From Fidelibacterota bacterium (lineage in GTDB: Bacteria; Fidelibacterota; UBA2242), in contig DPVY01000276.1 of NCBI GenBank assembly GCA_003527965.1, positions 3,681 through 12,685 on the forward strand: a DNA stretch of 9,005 nt. Direction: 5' to 3'. Positions 5,976-9,005 of the stretch are shown one piece after another (within the stretch, counting starts at the first letter, position 1; every line of letters starts with the position of its first letter). The notes beneath the pieces were generated by a model that saw only the letters and a program-made list of their open reading frames with translations, searched no databases and had not been told where the DNA came from. The translations under genes and the position numbers were made by a program.

Positions 5976-6904
5976 ATTACAAAAATATTTTAAAAAACTG
6001 GGGGCTGAAATTCTTCGGCGTAGGGCTTCTGATACTGATTCTTGCCAAGACAAATACGGGTGAAATTTTCAATACGGTTAAACAGTTTAATGCTTTTCAA
6101 ATATTATGGATAGAAATTCTTTCATTATTGATTATTCTGTCAAAATCAATACGGTTTAAAAATATACTTTCGCTTTACAATATTCCTATCAACCTTTGTC
6201 AGAATATTCTGATTTATGGATCTGGAATGTATCTTAGTACAATAACGCCCGGCAGGCTTGGTGATTTTTCAAAAATATTCTATCTGAAACACTACACTGG
6301 ATGTGATTATAAAAAAGGTCTATATATCAATATTCTGGACCGTTTATTTGATTTGACAATTCTGTTTCTGACTTCTCTGATTGGTCTGTTCTGGCTAACA
6401 AGTCCGCAAAAACTTTTAATCCCATTGACAATATTAATTGTACTTATAATTTTTATCATTCTTTTCGGAAAACAGACAGTGAAGATAATCCTGACAAAAA
6501 TATTGAATGTTTTTAAAAATCGTTTCAATATCTCCACAAATGAAATCGAAATTTATAAATTTCTCAATATAAAATTAGTTGTTCCCTTATTAATTACCAT
6601 TATTCCTTATGCTCTTATTTATTATCAAATGATCTATATATCCAAAATCACAGGATTTGTAATCAATCCATTTCTATTGATCGGAACCCTTGCGATTGGA
6701 AATGTCATCAGTCTGATACCAGTTTCAATTTCCGGGCTGGGCACAAGAGAAGCAGTATTTGTTACATTGTTATCTAAAGCGGGATTGTCCGCGACACAGG
6801 CAATATCTCTATCTCTGTCCTTTTTTCTACTGAATAATTTTGGGATTATGGTAATTGGCTTTATCATGTTTTTAATCTTAAAACCTAAAACATCCAATGC
6901 GTAA
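5972..6904 (+). CDS. UPF0104 / LPG-synthase-TM family flippase-like membrane protein
   Basis: This 310-residue protein has about seven to eight membrane segments and the family's marks: STITPGRLGDFSK (89-101), LDRLFDL (122-128) and PVSISGLGTREA (250-261). The family includes the membrane domain of MprF/LPG synthase, which flips aminoacylated lipids, and many stand-alone proteins next to glycosyltransferases. The catalytic soluble domain of MprF is absent. Its ATG overlaps the stop of the GT2 gene (ATGA at 5972-5975), and no Shine-Dalgarno is needed for such coupling. Lying between a polyprenyl-phosphate GT2 and a GT-C enzyme, it may move the lipid-linked sugar across the membrane or assist the GT2. 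That role is inferred from order, not shown. The gene is visibly more AT-rich than the GT2 gene, which is common for membrane proteins and does not prove transfer. Confidence 0.83.
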   Translation: MNYKNILKNWGLKFFGVGLLILILAKTNTGEIFNTVKQFNAFQILWIEILSLLIILSKSIRFKNILSLYNIPINLCQNILIYGSGMYLSTITPGRLGDFSKIFYLKHYTGCDYKKGLYINILDRLFDLTILFLTSLIGLFWLTSPQKLLIPLTILIVLIIFIILFGKQTVKIILTKILNVFKNRFNISTNEIEIYKFLNIKLVVPLLITIIPYALIYYQMIYISKITGFVINPFLLIGTLAIGNVISLIPVSISGLGTREAVFVTLLSKAGLSATQAISLSLSFFLLNNFGIMVIGFIMFLILKPKTSNA

Positions 6905-8204
6905 TTTTCTAAAAATGTTAAGCAAATTAACGATTAGGAGAGAGCTGCTAATTGTGGGCATACTTTTTTTGTTGGGATTGACTATCCGCATTGGTCTAAT
7001 TGTGTTAGCCGATGAACCCATCGACCGTGATGCCCTGGAATATTATTCTATTGCAGAAAATATTCTTGGAAATCACTCCTTTTCAATCGATGGTGTAGAA
7101 CCCACCGCACGGCGTTCACCCGGATACCCTTTCTTCCTGGCTTTTTGTATGGCAATTGTCGGTAATAATCCAAATTATTTATATTTTATCCAGGCGTTGT
7201 TTAATATTCTGACAATCTTATTTGGTTATTTAGCAATGAGAAGATTTGCTATAAAACCACAAATTAGATTACTAATCTTATTTTTGTTTATATTTAGTAC
7301 TTCGTTTATATATGTGAATGTATTCTATGCTGAAATTGCCACAATGTTTTTCGTAGCACTATTATTTTATATTTCTGTAATTCAAAAGTTAAATAATAAA
7401 AATACACTCCGGGCAGTTCTTCAGGGAATCATAATTGGGATACTAATCCTGCTTCGACCGACATTTTTGTATTTACCGATTTTTATCATCATGGCAGTCA
7501 TTTTTTATCGGATCTGTTTTCACAACTTACATTGTAAAGAATATATTATTGCTTCAATTCTAGCATTGTGTATGCTGCTACCCTGGTCGATCAGAAACCG
7601 GCTTGTATTCCATCAATGGATTCCACTGGTAAGCGCCGGCGGCTCTGAATTATGGCAGGCTAATTTGGAAATAGAAGACCGGGCTGTATGGTATTCAGTG
7701 ACCGATATCGGTAAATACAAGGATCAACGCGCTCAATCTGCACAGTTGCAATCCCGGCTCCGCTCGGAATATATTGAGCAATTCAATCTCTCTTCTTCAA
7801 TCGAGTTGAATAATTACTTAAAACAAAGAACTAAAGAAATAATTTTCAGTCACCCGTTCCGTTACGCCGTACTATGCCTTAATCGCTTCTTGATATTCTG
7901 GTTTTCACCGCCAATAGGCGCCACTACACTAAAATCAATCTCGCCAATTCTTTTCTGGATTATATTAATCTTTAAATATTCGATTACAATTCTTGCAATT
8001 ACCGGGCTCCGGCAACTGTCAAAACATAATTTCGAACAGTTTTGCCCGATAATTCTTTTGGTCGTTTATCTTACTCTGCTGCATTCAGCGGTTCACTCTA
8101 TACAAAGATATTTTTTGCCATTGGTTCCAATTTCGTATTTTGCCCTCGCATATTCAGTAAACGTTTTATCAGAGAAGTATAAAATATTAACTACCAATGA
8201 CTGA
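6897..8204 (+). CDS. GT-C glycosyltransferase, ArnT/PMT (family 39/83)-like
   Basis: This 435-residue protein has about ten membrane segments. After the first one comes a periplasmic loop with RDALEYYSIAENI (44-56), carrying the acidic residue expected for GT-C catalysis, then RRSPGYPFFLA (72-82). Further features are LLRPTFLYLP (185-194), LLPWSIRN (227-234) and H..QRYFLPLVPI (400-411). These are typical of dolichyl-phosphate-mannose-protein-mannosyltransferase-like and ArnT-like enzymes, which use polyprenyl-phosphate sugars on the outer face of the membrane. Its soluble parts are small, and no C-terminal periplasmic domain of ArnT length is seen. The acceptor could be a glycan, lipid or protein. 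The ATG at 6897 overlaps the previous stop by 8 nt. A second ATG at 6915 would also serve but loses the coupling and six residues, so 6897 is preferred. The gene ends with another 8-nt overlap into the flippase gene. Confidence 0.85.
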   Translation: MRNFLKMLSKLTIRRELLIVGILFLLGLTIRIGLIVLADEPIDRDALEYYSIAENILGNHSFSIDGVEPTARRSPGYPFFLAFCMAIVGNNPNYLYFIQALFNILTILFGYLAMRRFAIKPQIRLLILFLFIFSTSFIYVNVFYAEIATMFFVALLFYISVIQKLNNKNTLRAVLQGIIIGILILLRPTFLYLPIFIIMAVIFYRICFHNLHCKEYIIASILALCMLLPWSIRNRLVFHQWIPLVSAGGSELWQANLEIEDRAVWYSVTDIGKYKDQRAQSAQLQSRLRSEYIEQFNLSSSIELNNYLKQRTKEIIFSHPFRYAVLCLNRFLIFWFSPPIGATTLKSISPILFWIILIFKYSITILAITGLRQLSKHNFEQFCPIILLVVYLTLLHSAVHSIQRYFLPLVPISYFALAYSVNVLSEKYKILTTND

Positions 8205-9005
8205 TAACGTAGTAAATAAGGCTAAAATCGGAATCCGCTGGATTGGTATCGGACAGATAGGAATCCGCATAATATCGATGGCTTCCACAATCGTTCTTGC
8301 CCGATTATTAATGCCTGAAGATTTCGGTACAATTGCACTCGCCAGACTGGTAATGGGCTTTATTCTCCTTTTCAGTTCGTGGGGAATTGATGCTGCTATA
8401 ATTGTTGAGGAAAAACGTTCAAAGCAAATAGCCAATACCGCTTTCTGGATAAATTTTTTCATAATGCTTTTACTGGCAATAATTATACTAATTTCATCGC
8501 CATTTGTGAAAAAATTCTACGACACGCCTATACTCCAGCCAATCCTTATCTGGATGGGAATCGGATTAATATTCCAGTCTTTTGAATTAGTCCCCCGAAC
8601 ATTATTAAACAAGGAATTGAATTACAAATATTTAACTAAAATTAATGTATCTGTAGAATTTATAATTAATTCATTAGTTATTTTATTGGCATTCCTCGGA
8701 TTCGGTGTTTGGAGTCTGGTTATTCCCCAAATTATCGCCAGTCCGTTAAGAGCCATCCCCTTCTGGATTAAGACCAAGTGGCATCCAACCTTTTATATAG
8801 AACGACGAGATATTAAAGACCTGATGTCTTTTGGGAAAAATATACTTGCAAGCGAATTAACAAGATACGTTAATCAAAATACAGACTATTTCCTTATCGG
8901 GAAGATTTTAACTACAGCAAAACTTGGCTATTACACTTTTGCCTATAATCTGGCAAATTGGCCGGTCGTAAATATCGTCAAAATTATAAACACTGTTGCG
9001 CTACC
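8197..9005 (+). CDS. Wzx-like oligosaccharide flippase (MOP superfamily), 3' end outside window
   Basis: Starting at the ATG at 8197, a frame stays open to the window end, giving 269 codons of a protein that normally has about 430-500 residues. Residues 12-45 with VLARLLMPEDFG (33-44) are the hallmark N-terminal segment of lipopolysaccharide/exopolysaccharide exporters of the WzxC/TuaB type. Residues 229-252 (TDYFLIGKILTTAKLGYYTFAYNL, quoted here by its ends TDYFLIG and GYYTFAYNL) are the second family hallmark. Six to seven hydrophobic segments are visible. The protein should move undecaprenyl-linked oligosaccharide units to the outer face of the inner membrane. The ATG overlaps the GT-C stop by 8 nt, the same overlap as at 6897. 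No Shine-Dalgarno is seen, in line with coupled translation. It pairs functionally with the Wzy/ligase-like protein upstream. Confidence 0.88.
   Translation, partial: MTDNVVNKAKIGIRWIGIGQIGIRIISMASTIVLARLLMPEDFGTIALARLVMGFILLFSSWGIDAAIIVEEKRSKQIANTAFWINFFIMLLLAIIILISSPFVKKFYDTPILQPILIWMGIGLIFQSFELVPRTLLNKELNYKYLTKINVSVEFIINSLVILLAFLGFGVWSLVIPQIIASPLRAIPFWIKTKWHPTFYIERRDIKDLMSFGKNILASELTRYVNQNTDYFLIGKILTTAKLGYYTFAYNLANWPVVNIVKIINTVAL

Noticed and set aside
5972..8204. Horizontal transfer inferred from the lower GC of the UPF0104 and GT-C genes
   Set aside because: Hydrophobic membrane proteins use AT-rich codons, the genes are coupled by overlaps, and no mobile-element traces are present.
1..9005. 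Exosortase/PEP-CTERM locus
   Set aside because: SPOR, Wzy-like and HprK/PqqD-like genes can occur near such loci, but no exosortase, PEP-CTERM protein or associated marker is visible in the window.

Overview
The window is a 9 kb piece of a bacterial surface-polysaccharide or glycoconjugate locus. All ten supported genes lie on the + strand and are tightly packed. The first and last genes run off the window. The organism cannot be named with confidence. Moderate to low GC, extensive gene overlap, sparse Shine-Dalgarno signals and the mix of families would fit a Gram-negative-type environmental lineage, perhaps of the FCB or related candidate phyla. No marker gene here proves that.

Region 1 (1-1181) holds the C-terminal part of a SPOR-domain protein with a Pro/Gln/Ala-rich linker, then a small protein with one membrane anchor and a charged, probably helical tail. 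Region 2 (1192-4877) holds a Wzy/O-antigen-ligase family membrane protein. It is followed with almost no spacing by a three-gene cassette: a stand-alone PqqD-like protein, an HPr-kinase-like P-loop protein, and a PRMT-like SAM methyltransferase whose last ~54 residues look like a second PqqD-type domain. This cassette is the most unusual part of the window. A PqqD-type peptide-binding fold beside a kinase and a methyltransferase suggests modification of a peptide or protein, yet no precursor peptide or dedicated maturase is present.

A 147-bp gap (4878-5024) with several small inverted repeats separates this from Region 3 (5025-9005). That region encodes a GT2 polyprenyl-phosphate glycosyltransferase with C-terminal membrane segments, a UPF0104/LPG-synthase-TM family protein, a GT-C (ArnT/PMT-like) glycosyltransferase, and the N-terminal part of a Wzx/MOP-type oligosaccharide flippase. 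These four genes overlap by 4, 8 and 8 nt and are very likely translated as one coupled unit.

A plausible joint model, by inference: the GT2 enzyme makes a polyprenyl-phosphate sugar, it is moved across the membrane (possibly by the UPF0104 protein), and the GT-C enzyme uses it on the outer face. Wzx exports the main oligosaccharide and the Wzy/ligase-like protein polymerises or transfers it. The PqqD-kinase-methyltransferase cassette may regulate or decorate this system, or modify a peptide encoded elsewhere. No RNA genes, insertion sequences, CRISPR arrays or attachment sites were seen.
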